A DNA stretch of 24,395 nt, from positions 1-24,395 of the forward strand of contig DAOTYH010000083.1 of assembly GCA_034435015.1 (NCBI GenBank). The letters are read 5' to 3'. This stretch comes from DAOTYH01 sp034435015. Lineage in GTDB: Bacteria > Chloroflexota > Anaerolineae > Aggregatilineales > UBA3940. The translations under genes and the position numbers were made by a program. Numbering within the stretch: position 1 is the stretch's first letter; the number at the start of each line of letters is the position of its first letter. Positions 15,525-23,558 of the stretch are shown piece by piece. Under the pieces are notes generated by a model, which was given only the letters and a program-made list of their open reading frames with translations, made no database searches and was not told the origin of the DNA.

Positions 15525-16064
15525 ATGAATGCACCGGTGCCTGATGAAGTGATCCTAGGCCTCCTGGCGGCTCAACCCCAGCATGGCTACGAACTGTTAG
15601 AGCGATTTCGTTCACGTGCCCATCTGGGCCGCATCTGGACAATGAGTACCAGTCAGCTCTACGCCGTGCTGAAGCGGCTGGAACGCGAAGGACTGATTGA
15701 GGGGCAACAACTCCAATCGCCCGATGCTCCGCCCCGAACTGAATACGCAGTGACAGAAGCCGGCTTGCAACGCTTGCACGTCTGGCTGAATGAGCCGCGG
15801 CCCTCTTCCAGCATTCGCCGTATCCGGGTGGAGTTTCTGAGCAGATTGTACGTGGCCAGCCTTCTGGACATCCCGCCGGCCAGCATTGTCGAGCGTCAGA
15901 AATCAATCTGCTTGGAACAACGCGAGCGACTGCTCAAAGATCGCCAGCAAGCCGCCTCCGAGGTCGAAGCACTCACATTAGACCTTGTACTAGGGCAATT
16001 GGAAGCGGCGCTGGTCTGGCTGGAGCGCTGTAAGGAGGGTCTGCCATCAGTCAGTAAAAGCTAA
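15525..16064 (+). CDS. PadR family transcriptional regulator
   Basis: This 179-residue DNA-binding protein has an N-terminal winged helix (about 8-85). It includes ILGLLAAQPQHGYELLERF, then STSQLYAVLKRLEREGLIEG and the wing RTEYAVTEAGLQRLHVWL. A C-terminal helical dimerisation domain (about 95-175) matches the Vir_act_alpha_C region. PadR proteins are usually repressors of adjacent genes that respond to small molecules. The ABC importer starts 86 bases downstream on the same strand, and upp is divergent, so either or both may be targets. No Shine-Dalgarno precedes the ATG, in keeping with a leaderless message. The effector cannot be inferred. Confidence 0.9.
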   Translation: MNAPVPDEVILGLLAAQPQHGYELLERFRSRAHLGRIWTMSTSQLYAVLKRLEREGLIEGQQLQSPDAPPRTEYAVTEAGLQRLHVWLNEPRPSSSIRRIRVEFLSRLYVASLLDIPPASIVERQKSICLEQRERLLKDRQQAASEVEALTLDLVLGQLEAALVWLERCKEGLPSVSKS

Positions 16065-16077
16065 CTTTCCCACATCC

Positions 16078-16095
16078 CACAGCCATCCGGCTGTG
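16078..16095 (+). other. Hairpin between padR and the ABC importer genes
   Basis: CACAGCC (16078-16084) and GGCTGTG (16089-16095) form a perfect 7-bp stem with a tight ATCC loop, 13 bases after the padR stop. No T-run follows, so it is not a good intrinsic terminator. It could be an operator, a weak attenuator or a transcript-stabilising hairpin. Confidence 0.35.
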
Positions 16096-16150
16096 ACTCC
16101 AAACTCGGACATGCATCTCTCTGAGAAAAACTAGGAAGGATCAGCATTCC

Positions 16151-17560
16151 ATGAGACCTGAGCGTACATGGTCAGCTTTCATCATGATAGGAGCAAGTAT
16201 GCTGGTGTTGGGTTGCTCCGCTCCCACACCGGCAGAGGTAACCACGCCGACGGCTGAAAGCATTTCCCCCGTAGAGACGGAAGCCATCTCTACGAACACC
16301 CCTGTTCCAACCACTGTCCCGCGCTTCACGATCCAGGCTGATGCCAGCTTTCAGCCCCCCCTGTCCGCCCTCTATGCGGCACTCTATGGGGACGAGCAAC
16401 CGGTATTCGTCGACTCAAACGCTGATCTGATAGCCGCCGCCGTCGAGGGAGAGACGTTTGTCCCCTCAAGCACACAGGCTGTCTTTCTGCCGGGCGCCGC
16501 CCTGATCGCCGCAACCGACTCGGCAGATGTACTCGATTTTATCGCCTTTGCCGTTTCGGCGGACGGCCAGCAAGTGCTGATTGAGGCAGGTGCTCTTCCC
16601 GATGTCATTACGCTGACCGATCAGGCGGGCAATACCGTCGAACTGGCTCAGCCTGTGCGCCGTGTGATCAGCTCGCATGGCCCGACGACCGCACTCATCT
16701 ATGGTGTAGGGGCACAGGATCGGCTGGTGGCGGCCTCTTACCTTGGCGCACGTGATCCGGCAGGGGCGGCGGCTATGGAGCGGATTGATCCACGCTTTCC
16801 GGAGCTGGCGGCAGACGATCTGTTCTCACAACAGAACTTTAATGTCGAGGAAGCCGCTCTCCGTAACCCCGATCTGATCACGACCAGTGCCCGAACGCAG
16901 TGGCTTGATGTTGCGGCTGAACTGGATATTCCTGTCTTCCTGTTCCAAGCAGAAACACCCGATCTCCTGAAAGAAGCCATGCTGCTTGCAGGTCAGATAT
17001 TCGGGCCTAACACCACTGCACAGGCCGAGGCTTGGGTCGCTTATTATGAATCCGTGATTGAGGCAATAGCTGAACATACAGCCCCACTCTCCGATGGGGA
17101 ACGTGTGCGCGTCCTCTTCACTGGCACTGAGCCGCTCCGAGTGGCCAGCGGCGAGATGTACCAGACCTCTATCATTGAGTTGGCCGGCGGCGTATCGGTA
17201 AGCGCTGAGCTAACAGGTTATTGGAACGATGTCAATCTAGAGCAGATCGCAACCTGGAATCCGGACGTGATCATTGTACCGCCTTACGGCGGCGCCAGCG
17301 TAGAGGCCATCACTGAAAGCCCCGAATGGCAAATTCTGGAGGCGGTGCAGGCTGGGCGTGTCTATCGGATGCCCAAGCTGGTTGTGCCGTGGGACACCCC
17401 GGCTCCCGACTCGGTGCTGGGCATCATCTGGATGGCACAACTCCTCTACCCGGAAACGGTTGAGCTGGATTGTGCAGAGCAGGCCCGCTACTTTTACAAT
17501 ACCTTCTACCGCTATGCTATCACAGACGAAGAAGTTACAGCGCTCTGCACAGTTCAGTGA
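16151..17560 (+). CDS. ABC importer substrate-binding lipoprotein with extra N-terminal module
   Basis: This exported binding protein belongs to a FecB/BtuF-type importer. Residues 1-22 are a lipoprotein signal with the lipidated Cys at C22 (LVLGC), followed by a Thr/Pro-rich spacer to about 57. From about 153 to the end (DVITLTDQAGNTVELAQPVRRVIS onward) it is a class III binding protein (PeriBP_2) with the usual two lobes, which would bind a metal chelate, corrinoid, haem or similar. Residues 58-150 are extra: FTIQADASFQPPLSALYAAL looks like the start, and LDFIAFAVSADGQQVLIEAG the end, of a ModA-type type II binding protein, with the middle missing. Total length is 469, against about 300-380 for the family. 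AGGAAGGA ten bases upstream supports the start. The permease start overlaps its 3' end. Confidence 0.85.
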   Translation: MRPERTWSAFIMIGASMLVLGCSAPTPAEVTTPTAESISPVETEAISTNTPVPTTVPRFTIQADASFQPPLSALYAALYGDEQPVFVDSNADLIAAAVEGETFVPSSTQAVFLPGAALIAATDSADVLDFIAFAVSADGQQVLIEAGALPDVITLTDQAGNTVELAQPVRRVISSHGPTTALIYGVGAQDRLVAASYLGARDPAGAAAMERIDPRFPELAADDLFSQQNFNVEEAALRNPDLITTSARTQWLDVAAELDIPVFLFQAETPDLLKEAMLLAGQIFGPNTTAQAEAWVAYYESVIEAIAEHTAPLSDGERVRVLFTGTEPLRVASGEMYQTSIIELAGGVSVSAELTGYWNDVNLEQIATWNPDVIIVPPYGGASVEAITESPEWQILEAVQAGRVYRMPKLVVPWDTPAPDSVLGIIWMAQLLYPETVELDCAEQARYFYNTFYRYAITDEEVTALCTVQ

Positions 17561-18587
17561 TAAATGGCTGGCAGGGCTGGTTGTCCGTCAGCAGGCAGCG
17601 AATGGACTCCTCTTTGCCCTGCCAATTATCCTATTCTTTCTGACGTTGGCGTTGGGACGCTATGAGATCGGGATAGCGGACGTAGGGCGTATTTTGCTCT
17701 CTCCGCTGTCCCCCTCTCTGGCCGCAGGTATTCCAGAGACAGCACAACAGTTAGTCCTCCGTGTCCGTCTGCCGCGCGCCCTAGCCGCATTGCTGATTGG
17801 TGCTAGTCTTGGCGGCACAGGCACAGCGTTTCAGGCTATCTTTAAGAACCCCCTCGTTGACTCAAACATCCTTGGAGTTACTTCAGGTGCTGGGTTTGGT
17901 GCGGCGCTGGCCCTTTTACTAATGGGTAGACCATGGCAGGTACAACTTTCAGCCTTTGCCTTTGGCCTGCTGGCTGTCATGCTGGCCTTCTTTGGTAGTC
18001 GCCTGTACAAGACCACACCCCTTCTGGTCCTGACACTGATGGGCATTCTGATAGGGTCGCTCTTCGGCTCACTCACCTCCCTATTGAAGTACGTCGCTGA
18101 CCCGCTTGATACATTACCTGCTATCACTTTCTGGCTGTTGGGCAGCCTGACCAGTATCAGTTGGCAGAACATGACAGGCCTGGTCATCATCACCATGGGA
18201 GGCGCACTATTTCTGTGGCTGGTGCGCTGGCGGCTGAACATCCTCTCACTAGGCGATGAGGAAGCTAAAGCACTAGGGGTTGACCCCACACGGATGAAAA
18301 TCTTAATCATCGCGTGCGCTACCCTGATGACTGCGGCCGCAGTATCGATAAGCGGGGTGATCGGCTGGGTAGGGCTGGTCATGCCTCATGCGGGGCGGAT
18401 ACTTGTCGGTCCTGATCACAAGCGTCTGCTGCCGGCCACGCTGAGTCTGGGGGCATCCTTCCTGCTACTGATTGATACCATCGCACGCACTTTGCTCCCC
18501 GGTGAAATCCCGCTGGGCGTCTTAACTGGCTTGATCGGCGTCCCTATACTGATCGTGTTACTGCGCCGCAACCGCACAGGATGGTAA
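17514..18587 (+). CDS. FecCD/BtuC-type ABC importer permease
   Basis: This is a membrane subunit of a type II ABC importer (iron-siderophore, haem, cobalamin or molybdate class). Over 357 residues it has about ten hydrophobic helices. The family block RLPRALAALLIGASLGG is followed by QAIFKNPLVDSNILGVTSGA. The C-terminal part has GVIGWVGLVMPHAGRILVGPDHKRLLP, the cytoplasmic region that contacts the ATPase, then RTLLPGEIPLGVLTGLIGVP. ATG 17514 overlaps the lipoprotein gene by 47 bases; upstream in-frame codons to 17358 encode no family sequence. No Shine-Dalgarno is clear, so coupling to upstream translation is likely. Only one permease gene is present, so the channel should be a homodimer. Confidence 0.92.
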   Translation: MLSQTKKLQRSAQFSDKWLAGLVVRQQAANGLLFALPIILFFLTLALGRYEIGIADVGRILLSPLSPSLAAGIPETAQQLVLRVRLPRALAALLIGASLGGTGTAFQAIFKNPLVDSNILGVTSGAGFGAALALLLMGRPWQVQLSAFAFGLLAVMLAFFGSRLYKTTPLLVLTLMGILIGSLFGSLTSLLKYVADPLDTLPAITFWLLGSLTSISWQNMTGLVIITMGGALFLWLVRWRLNILSLGDEEAKALGVDPTRMKILIIACATLMTAAAVSISGVIGWVGLVMPHAGRILVGPDHKRLLPATLSLGASFLLLIDTIARTLLPGEIPLGVLTGLIGVPILIVLLRRNRTGW

Positions 18588-18589
18588 CA

Positions 18590-19966
18590 ATGCGTCTGGA
18601 AGCTCAGCAGGTAGGTTACGCCTATATTCCCGGTCAGCCCGTCCTGCGCGACGTGTCACTGCAATTAGAAGCCGGAGAGACCCTCTATATATTGGGACGC
18701 AACGGCGGTGGAAAGACGACACTGCTTTCATGTTTGGCGGGGCTGATACGTCCCACTGCTGGACGGGTACTGCTGGATGGAAAGGACATTCACAGCTACG
18801 CGCCAGCCGTTCGCGCCCGTCTGATTGGGTTGATCCCCCAGATGCACACTCCCGCCTTTGCGTACACCGTCCGCGAAATGGTGCTGATGGGGCGTGCGCC
18901 GCATCTGGGCTGGCTTGGCTCCCCCTCACGGGCCGACTATATGATGGCCGATGAAGCCCTAGAGCAGGTCGGCCTGTCTGAGTTGCGAAGCCGCCCCTAT
19001 ACCGAGATCAGTGGAGGTGAAAGGCAACTAGTTCTGATTGCAAGAGGGTTGGCCCAGAGATGTAACATCCTGCTGATGGATGAACCTACCGCCCATCTTG
19101 ATCTGAGCAACCAACAGCGGGTGCTGGAAATGATCAACCAACTGAGCAAACAGGGGCCGTCATTTGTCATCTCTTCACATGCCCCTAACGACGCTCTGAT
19201 CTACGCTGATCGGGTGATGTTGCTGAAGAATGGAACGGTTATGGCATACGGCACACCACAGGAGACATTGACTGAGACGATGCTCTCTTCCGCATACGGC
19301 ATTAGAACGGAAGTGATCTACGACTGCGAAAACGGTTCAAGCCGGCCACGTGCTGTTGTAGCCCAACGCCCTGCAGTGCTAACCCCCGACTCGCTGGAGA
19401 AGCCGGGGACCCTCCTCAGCGAGGTTTTCAAGGAAAGCGAGCATACACCGCAACTCATTCTGGTAACCGGCCTAAGCGGCGCAGGAAAGACCACCTGGTG
19501 CTCCCGGCTGGTTGAGTTAGCACAGAAACGGGGCCTCAAAGTTGAAGGGGTCCTGTCTCCTGCTGTGTTTGAAGACGGACGCAAAACGGGGATTGATATG
19601 GTCAACCTACAGAACGGCGAGCGCCGCAGGCTGGCCAAACTACGGGAAGGCGGGCCGGCAGAGTTAGCTACCACACAATGGCAATTTGATCCGACCGTGA
19701 TGGCATGGGGCGATCATATTCTGCGCGACAGCTCAGGCGGTGACCTATTGATCATTGACGAGTTAGGGCCGCTTGAGTTCCTGCGCCATCAGGGGCTGAC
19801 AGAAGGCCTGCGCCTGATTGACGAGCAACGCTACAAGGTGGCCTGTGTGGTAGTGCGCTCTTCGCTGTTGCCTACTGCTTTACAACGATGGCCTCAGGCT
19901 TTGGTGATCAGCGGCAACTGCAAGCACCGTCCATCAGAGAGTGCGCCAGCCTTATCTGACCAGTAA
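18590..19966 (+). CDS. ABC importer ATPase fused to a THEP1-like NTPase domain
   Basis: Residues 1 to about 235 are a FepC/BtuD-type ATPase: Walker A GRNGGGKTT (36-44), Q-loop in LIPQMH, signature ISGGE (142-146), Walker B LLMDEPT (162-168) and H-loop H197. After a linker (about 240-287) a second P-loop domain begins: LVTGLSGAGKTTWCSRLV, with Walker A GLSGAGKTT (294-302), KVEGVLSPAVFEDGRKTGID and Walker B LLIIDELGPLEF. That order matches the THEP1/NTPase_1 nucleoside-triphosphatase family. The total of 458 residues is nearly twice the usual size for such ATPases. ATG 18590 has AGGATGG upstream and starts two bases after the permease stop; ATG 18581 is the alternative. The role of the second domain is unknown. 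Confidence 0.88.
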   Translation: MRLEAQQVGYAYIPGQPVLRDVSLQLEAGETLYILGRNGGGKTTLLSCLAGLIRPTAGRVLLDGKDIHSYAPAVRARLIGLIPQMHTPAFAYTVREMVLMGRAPHLGWLGSPSRADYMMADEALEQVGLSELRSRPYTEISGGERQLVLIARGLAQRCNILLMDEPTAHLDLSNQQRVLEMINQLSKQGPSFVISSHAPNDALIYADRVMLLKNGTVMAYGTPQETLTETMLSSAYGIRTEVIYDCENGSSRPRAVVAQRPAVLTPDSLEKPGTLLSEVFKESEHTPQLILVTGLSGAGKTTWCSRLVELAQKRGLKVEGVLSPAVFEDGRKTGIDMVNLQNGERRRLAKLREGGPAELATTQWQFDPTVMAWGDHILRDSSGGDLLIIDELGPLEFLRHQGLTEGLRLIDEQRYKVACVVVRSSLLPTALQRWPQALVISGNCKHRPSESAPALSDQ

Positions 19967-20072
19967 ACTGTGCAGGCTATGGATACCGGCCCTTAGTCCT
20001 ACCCAAGGTTGAAAGATGGGAGCAGACTCCCCAATATCGTACTACCCTAAAACTCAATCGGAGCCAGTATAC

Positions 20073-21395
20073 ATGTCAGGCCAATCTTTTAACCTACCCC
20101 AGCCGGCGGAATTGCTCCAGACGTTGATCCGCTTCGATACCACCAACCCGCCGGGCAACGAGGCAGAGTGTGTCATCTATTTGAACGAGCTTCTGCAAGC
20201 GGCAGGTATCGAGACCACGATTCGGGCTCGTGATCCACGCCGCCTCAACCTGATCGCCCGCCTGCCGGGGCAGGGGAATGTTCCTCCCCTAATGATGTAC
20301 GGACACGTGGACGTAGTGACCACCCTCGATCAGAGCTGGCTGTACCCCCCTTTCTCAGGTGAGATTGCTGAGGGATACATCTGGGGCAGGGGGGCATTGG
20401 ATATGAAAAGCGGTATCGCCATGATGGTGTCCGCCATGTTAAGGGCCAAAGTAGAGGAAGTATCCTTGCCGGGGGATGTCATCCTAGCCGTCTTGAGCGA
20501 CGAGGAGGTGGACGGCGAGTACGGCGCTGGCTACCTAGCAGATCAGCATGCGGAGCTGTTCAAAGGCATCCGCTACGCGATTGGTGAGGGAGGGGGATTC
20601 TCGGTCTATCTGGCGGGGCACAAACTGTACCCGATCATGGTGTGTGAGAAGCAAGTCTGTTCAGTGCAGGCGATTGTGCGCGGCCCCGGCGGGCATGGAT
20701 CGGTCCCCCTGCGTAACGGAGCCATGTCAAAACTGGCCCGCCTAATCCAGAAACTTGAGCGCTATCACCTTCCAGTGCACATTACTCCAGTGGCACGCCA
20801 GATGATCGAGACAATGGCGCAGGCATTGCCATTCCCCGCTCGGCAGGGATTACGACTCCTGCTGAACCCTGCGCTGACCGACATGATACTCGACTCAATG
20901 GGCGAGCAGGGCCGCCTGCTGAACCCCGCCCTGCATAACACGGTCAGCGCAACCATTGTGCGGGGCGGACACAAGATCAACGTCATTCCCAGCGAGATAA
21001 GCCTTGAGCTGGATGGCCGGCTTCTGCCCGGCTTCAAACCGGATGATATGCTGCGTGAATTGCGTCAGTTGCTGGGCGATGATGTGGAGCTGGAGGTAAC
21101 CCGCTACGATCCGGGGCCGGGAGAGCCAGATATGGGATTGTATGACAGGCTGGCCGATACGCTCCGAGAATGCGACCCTGCCGCTATTCCGATGCCTTAC
21201 CTGCTCAGCGGTGTCACAGATGGACGCTATTTCGCCAAGCTCGGCATTCAGACATACGGCTTCCTGCCAGTTTCCCTGCCGGCGGGGGTTGACCTTTTGA
21301 GCACCATCCACAGCGCTAATGAGCGCATCCCAGTCGGCGGCGTGGAGTTTGGGACGGACGTCCTTTACAAAGTGCTTCAACGTTTTGGCACATGA
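20073..21395 (+). CDS. M20 family metallopeptidase (ArgE/DapE/CPG2 type)
   Basis: This zinc-dependent amidohydrolase/exopeptidase has 440 residues. Metal ligands and catalytic residues are visible: H78 and D80 in YGHVDVV, D110 in WGRGALDMKSG and the Glu pair E144-E145 in SDEEVDGEYG. A dimerisation domain inserts after RGPGGHGSVP, and the final ligand is in the HSANERIP segment near the C terminus. Substrates of this family include N-acyl amino acids, succinyl-diaminopimelate and dipeptides; the one used here is unknown. ATG 20073 is preferred (CGGAG nine bases upstream). ATG 20016 would add 19 poorly conserved residues. It lies about 106 bases after the ATPase gene and may or may not be in that operon. 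Confidence 0.9.
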   Translation: MSGQSFNLPQPAELLQTLIRFDTTNPPGNEAECVIYLNELLQAAGIETTIRARDPRRLNLIARLPGQGNVPPLMMYGHVDVVTTLDQSWLYPPFSGEIAEGYIWGRGALDMKSGIAMMVSAMLRAKVEEVSLPGDVILAVLSDEEVDGEYGAGYLADQHAELFKGIRYAIGEGGGFSVYLAGHKLYPIMVCEKQVCSVQAIVRGPGGHGSVPLRNGAMSKLARLIQKLERYHLPVHITPVARQMIETMAQALPFPARQGLRLLLNPALTDMILDSMGEQGRLLNPALHNTVSATIVRGGHKINVIPSEISLELDGRLLPGFKPDDMLRELRQLLGDDVELEVTRYDPGPGEPDMGLYDRLADTLRECDPAAIPMPYLLSGVTDGRYFAKLGIQTYGFLPVSLPAGVDLLSTIHSANERIPVGGVEFGTDVLYKVLQRFGT

Positions 21396-21418
21396 ACTCT
21401 CTGAAACAGGCATTCCTG

Positions 21419-21435
21419 CCCCCTGCGGGAGGGGG
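21419..21435. terminator. GC-rich hairpin between convergent genes
   Basis: CCCCCT (21419-21424) and AGGGGG (21430-21435) form a perfect 6-bp stem with a five-base GCGGG loop. It lies between the M20 peptidase and rdgB, which converge. No T-run follows on the + strand; it could act as a weak terminator for either gene. Confidence 0.4.
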
Positions 21436-21489
21436 GTGTTGGCTCGCTTAGTCTGGCTCAGAGATCGTGTCTGCTAGCCGCCCACAGAA

Positions 21490-22119
21490 CTATACTTCTG
21501 CGCTCTCAGCCTGATCCTCGTCATAGGGCGTGATCAGCTTTGCCAGTTGCGGTCTAAGTGCCTGTACAGCACGGGCACGGTGGCTGACACGGTTTTTGAC
21601 TTCCGGCGCTAGCTCTGCCATTGTCATGCCGCACTCGTTCACAAAAAAGACGGGATCATAGCCAAAACCATGAGTGCCGCGCGGCGCATGGGTGATGCGG
21701 CCCTCGCAGACTCCTTCAGCCGTGTAAACCTCACCGCTGGGCATATACAATGCTACCACACAGCGGAAACGTGCACTGCGCTGAGCATCCGGTATGTTCT
21801 TCATCCTCTCAAGCAGCAAACGGTAGCGGTCAGCGTCGCTGGCGTTGGGGCCGGCATATCGTGCTGACTGGACCCCCGGCGCCCCGCCTAGAGCATCCAC
21901 TTCCAGCCCCGAATCATCAGCCAGAGCGGGCAGGCCGCTCAACCGCGCGCAGGCCTCTGCCTTGAGAAGGGCGTTCTGCTCAAAAGTTGAACCTGTCTCC
22001 TCCACTTCTGTGCTGACCCCCGCATCATCCAGTGTGACCCACTCGACCGGCAGGCCGGCCAGCAGGGCGGCATATTCACGGAGCTTCCCACGATTGCGGG
22101 TGGCGATTAGTATCTTCAT
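21490..22119 (-). CDS. rdgB: XTP/dITP diphosphatase (non-canonical purine NTP pyrophosphatase)
   Basis: This HAM1/RdgB-family enzyme hydrolyses XTP, ITP and dITP to monophosphates and keeps damaged purines out of DNA and RNA. The 209-residue product has TRNRGK (7-12), LADDSGLEVDALGGAPGVQS (67-86) with the metal-binding Asp pair, HGFGYDPVFF for base recognition, and MAELAPEVKNRVSHRARA near the C terminus. The C-terminal tail is acidic. The start ATG overlaps the stop of the oxidoreductase gene by four bases (ATGA), so translation is coupled. Confidence 0.96.
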   Translation of the reverse strand: MKILIATRNRGKLREYAALLAGLPVEWVTLDDAGVSTEVEETGSTFEQNALLKAEACARLSGLPALADDSGLEVDALGGAPGVQSARYAGPNASDADRYRLLLERMKNIPDAQRSARFRCVVALYMPSGEVYTAEGVCEGRITHAPRGTHGFGYDPVFFVNECGMTMAELAPEVKNRVSHRARAVQALRPQLAKLITPYDEDQAESAEV

Positions 22120-23546
22120 CCTGCAACGATCCGCTTCCCCATCTCTTCCGCCTTAGCTCTGAAGTCTGCCATATCTATTACTGTTCCTTCTACACGAGCC
22201 TGCTCGGCGGCAAAGGCCATCAAATGGCTTTCCAGCGAAGCACGGGCCGAAGTCAACGGCGCCTGCCGACCATCACGTAACGCTTCTACAAAGGCATTCA
22301 TCAGCCCGTCATCACCGCCGCCGTGCCCGCCGGCCTCTAACTGATTGGGGAACTCCCTCCGTTCAACCCGTGTATGGCGATGATCATACAACTCAATGAA
22401 TGTCCGGTTGAAGCTGAACTTGCCCAACAGCGTAGCCTGTGAGCCATCTATGCGAATGGTGCGTCCCTCCTCAAAGGAGTGACCGTGCATGGTCAAAGAG
22501 ACTGAAATGTCATCTTCAAACTCCATTGTCACGATCTGGTGATCCACCACGTCGTTATCACAGCGATAGACGCACCGCCCATAGGGGCCGGTTTCCAAGG
22601 CGCGCCGCAGGCTGACCAGGTCTGCCGGATGATCGCAAATGATGGAACGCGGCCAGCCGTCATATGCTGTCAGCCGTCGCAAAGGCGGGACAATAGCCGC
22701 CAGCCCTTTAAGAAGGCAGGGAGTATGGAGCGCCATCCATCCCGCCCAGCGATAGACCGGATTTCGTGCCTGACTGAGGCCGTAATGAATGGGTGTGAGA
22801 TCGAGATACAGCGCTGGAGCATAGAAGGGGCAGGTCTCCTCAACCGGACAGCCATCTGTACAACGAGCCGGTGCCCCGGGCGGGGCATTCTCCTCGCGAA
22901 AGTGCGTCAGAGCGCCAATTGAGCTGAGCCGCTTGACCTTTCGCCCCAGTATCCAGTGGAGGAAATCCATGTCGTGACAACATTTGGCAAGGATCATCGG
23001 GCTGGACTCAGCGGCCTGCCGCCAGTTGCCGCGCACGTAACTATGCGCCATATGCCACGCCGAAACATTCTCCCGATGAGAGACTGTGATAATCTGCCCC
23101 AACTGGCCGGACTGGACGATCTGGTAGACCTGCCGGGCAAAATCGGTATAACGCATCACGTGGCATATCTGTAATACACGCCCGCTTTGCTCAGCGGCAC
23201 GGACAAGGGCTACACATTCGTCCAGCCTGTGTGCCATTGGCTTTTCAAGCAACACATCATACCCTGCCGCAAGGGCGGCCAGCGCAGGGCCTGTGTGCAT
23301 CTGATCTTGTGTGGTGATAATAGCCGCACGGGCCATCTGAGGGCGTGAGAGTAAATCCTCCCATGTATGGAATTGACGTTCCGGCGGAATATGATGGGAA
23401 CGGGCAACCTGCTCCCGACGTGCATCCCGCGGCTCAGCGACAGCAGTGATCACAAGCCGATCAGGGTGAGCAAGCGCCCACCCTCCATAGGCCTCTGCAC
23501 CACGATTGCCGGCCCCGATCAGGACGGCCTCCACCGGTTGCGACAT
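22116..23546 (-). CDS. Gfo/Idh/MocA family oxidoreductase with Cys-rich insert
   Basis: This NAD(P)-dependent oxidoreductase probably acts on a sugar, inositol or similar polyol. The N-terminal Rossmann fold has GAGNRG (11-16), and the family EKP motif is at 101-103, with the catalytic-type KCCHDMDFLHW at 188-198. An insert with C229, C233 and C239 (RCTDGCPVEETCPFY) may bind a metal. The C-terminal half is the usual beta-sheet domain. At 476 residues it is longer than the 330-400 typical of the family, partly from this insert. AGGGGG about nine bases upstream supports the start. It lies 12 bases after the GT2 gene and overlaps rdgB. Substrate unknown. Confidence 0.88.
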   Translation of the reverse strand: MSQPVEAVLIGAGNRGAEAYGGWALAHPDRLVITAVAEPRDARREQVARSHHIPPERQFHTWEDLLSRPQMARAAIITTQDQMHTGPALAALAAGYDVLLEKPMAHRLDECVALVRAAEQSGRVLQICHVMRYTDFARQVYQIVQSGQLGQIITVSHRENVSAWHMAHSYVRGNWRQAAESSPMILAKCCHDMDFLHWILGRKVKRLSSIGALTHFREENAPPGAPARCTDGCPVEETCPFYAPALYLDLTPIHYGLSQARNPVYRWAGWMALHTPCLLKGLAAIVPPLRRLTAYDGWPRSIICDHPADLVSLRRALETGPYGRCVYRCDNDVVDHQIVTMEFEDDISVSLTMHGHSFEEGRTIRIDGSQATLLGKFSFNRTFIELYDHRHTRVERREFPNQLEAGGHGGGDDGLMNAFVEALRDGRQAPLTSARASLESHLMAFAAEQARVEGTVIDMADFRAKAEEMGKRIVAG

Positions 23547-23558
23547 GTGCTTATCCCC

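Noticed and set aside
16065..16150. Cobalamin riboswitch upstream of the BtuF-like importer
   Set aside because: The leader is at most 86 bases, far too short, and I find no B12-box-like sequence; only a simple 7-bp hairpin is present.
17831..18382. 183-codon open frame on the - strand inside the permease gene
   Set aside because: It is a shadow of the permease: composition is Ser/Arg/Pro-rich with no recognisable family, while the + frame is a clear FecCD protein.
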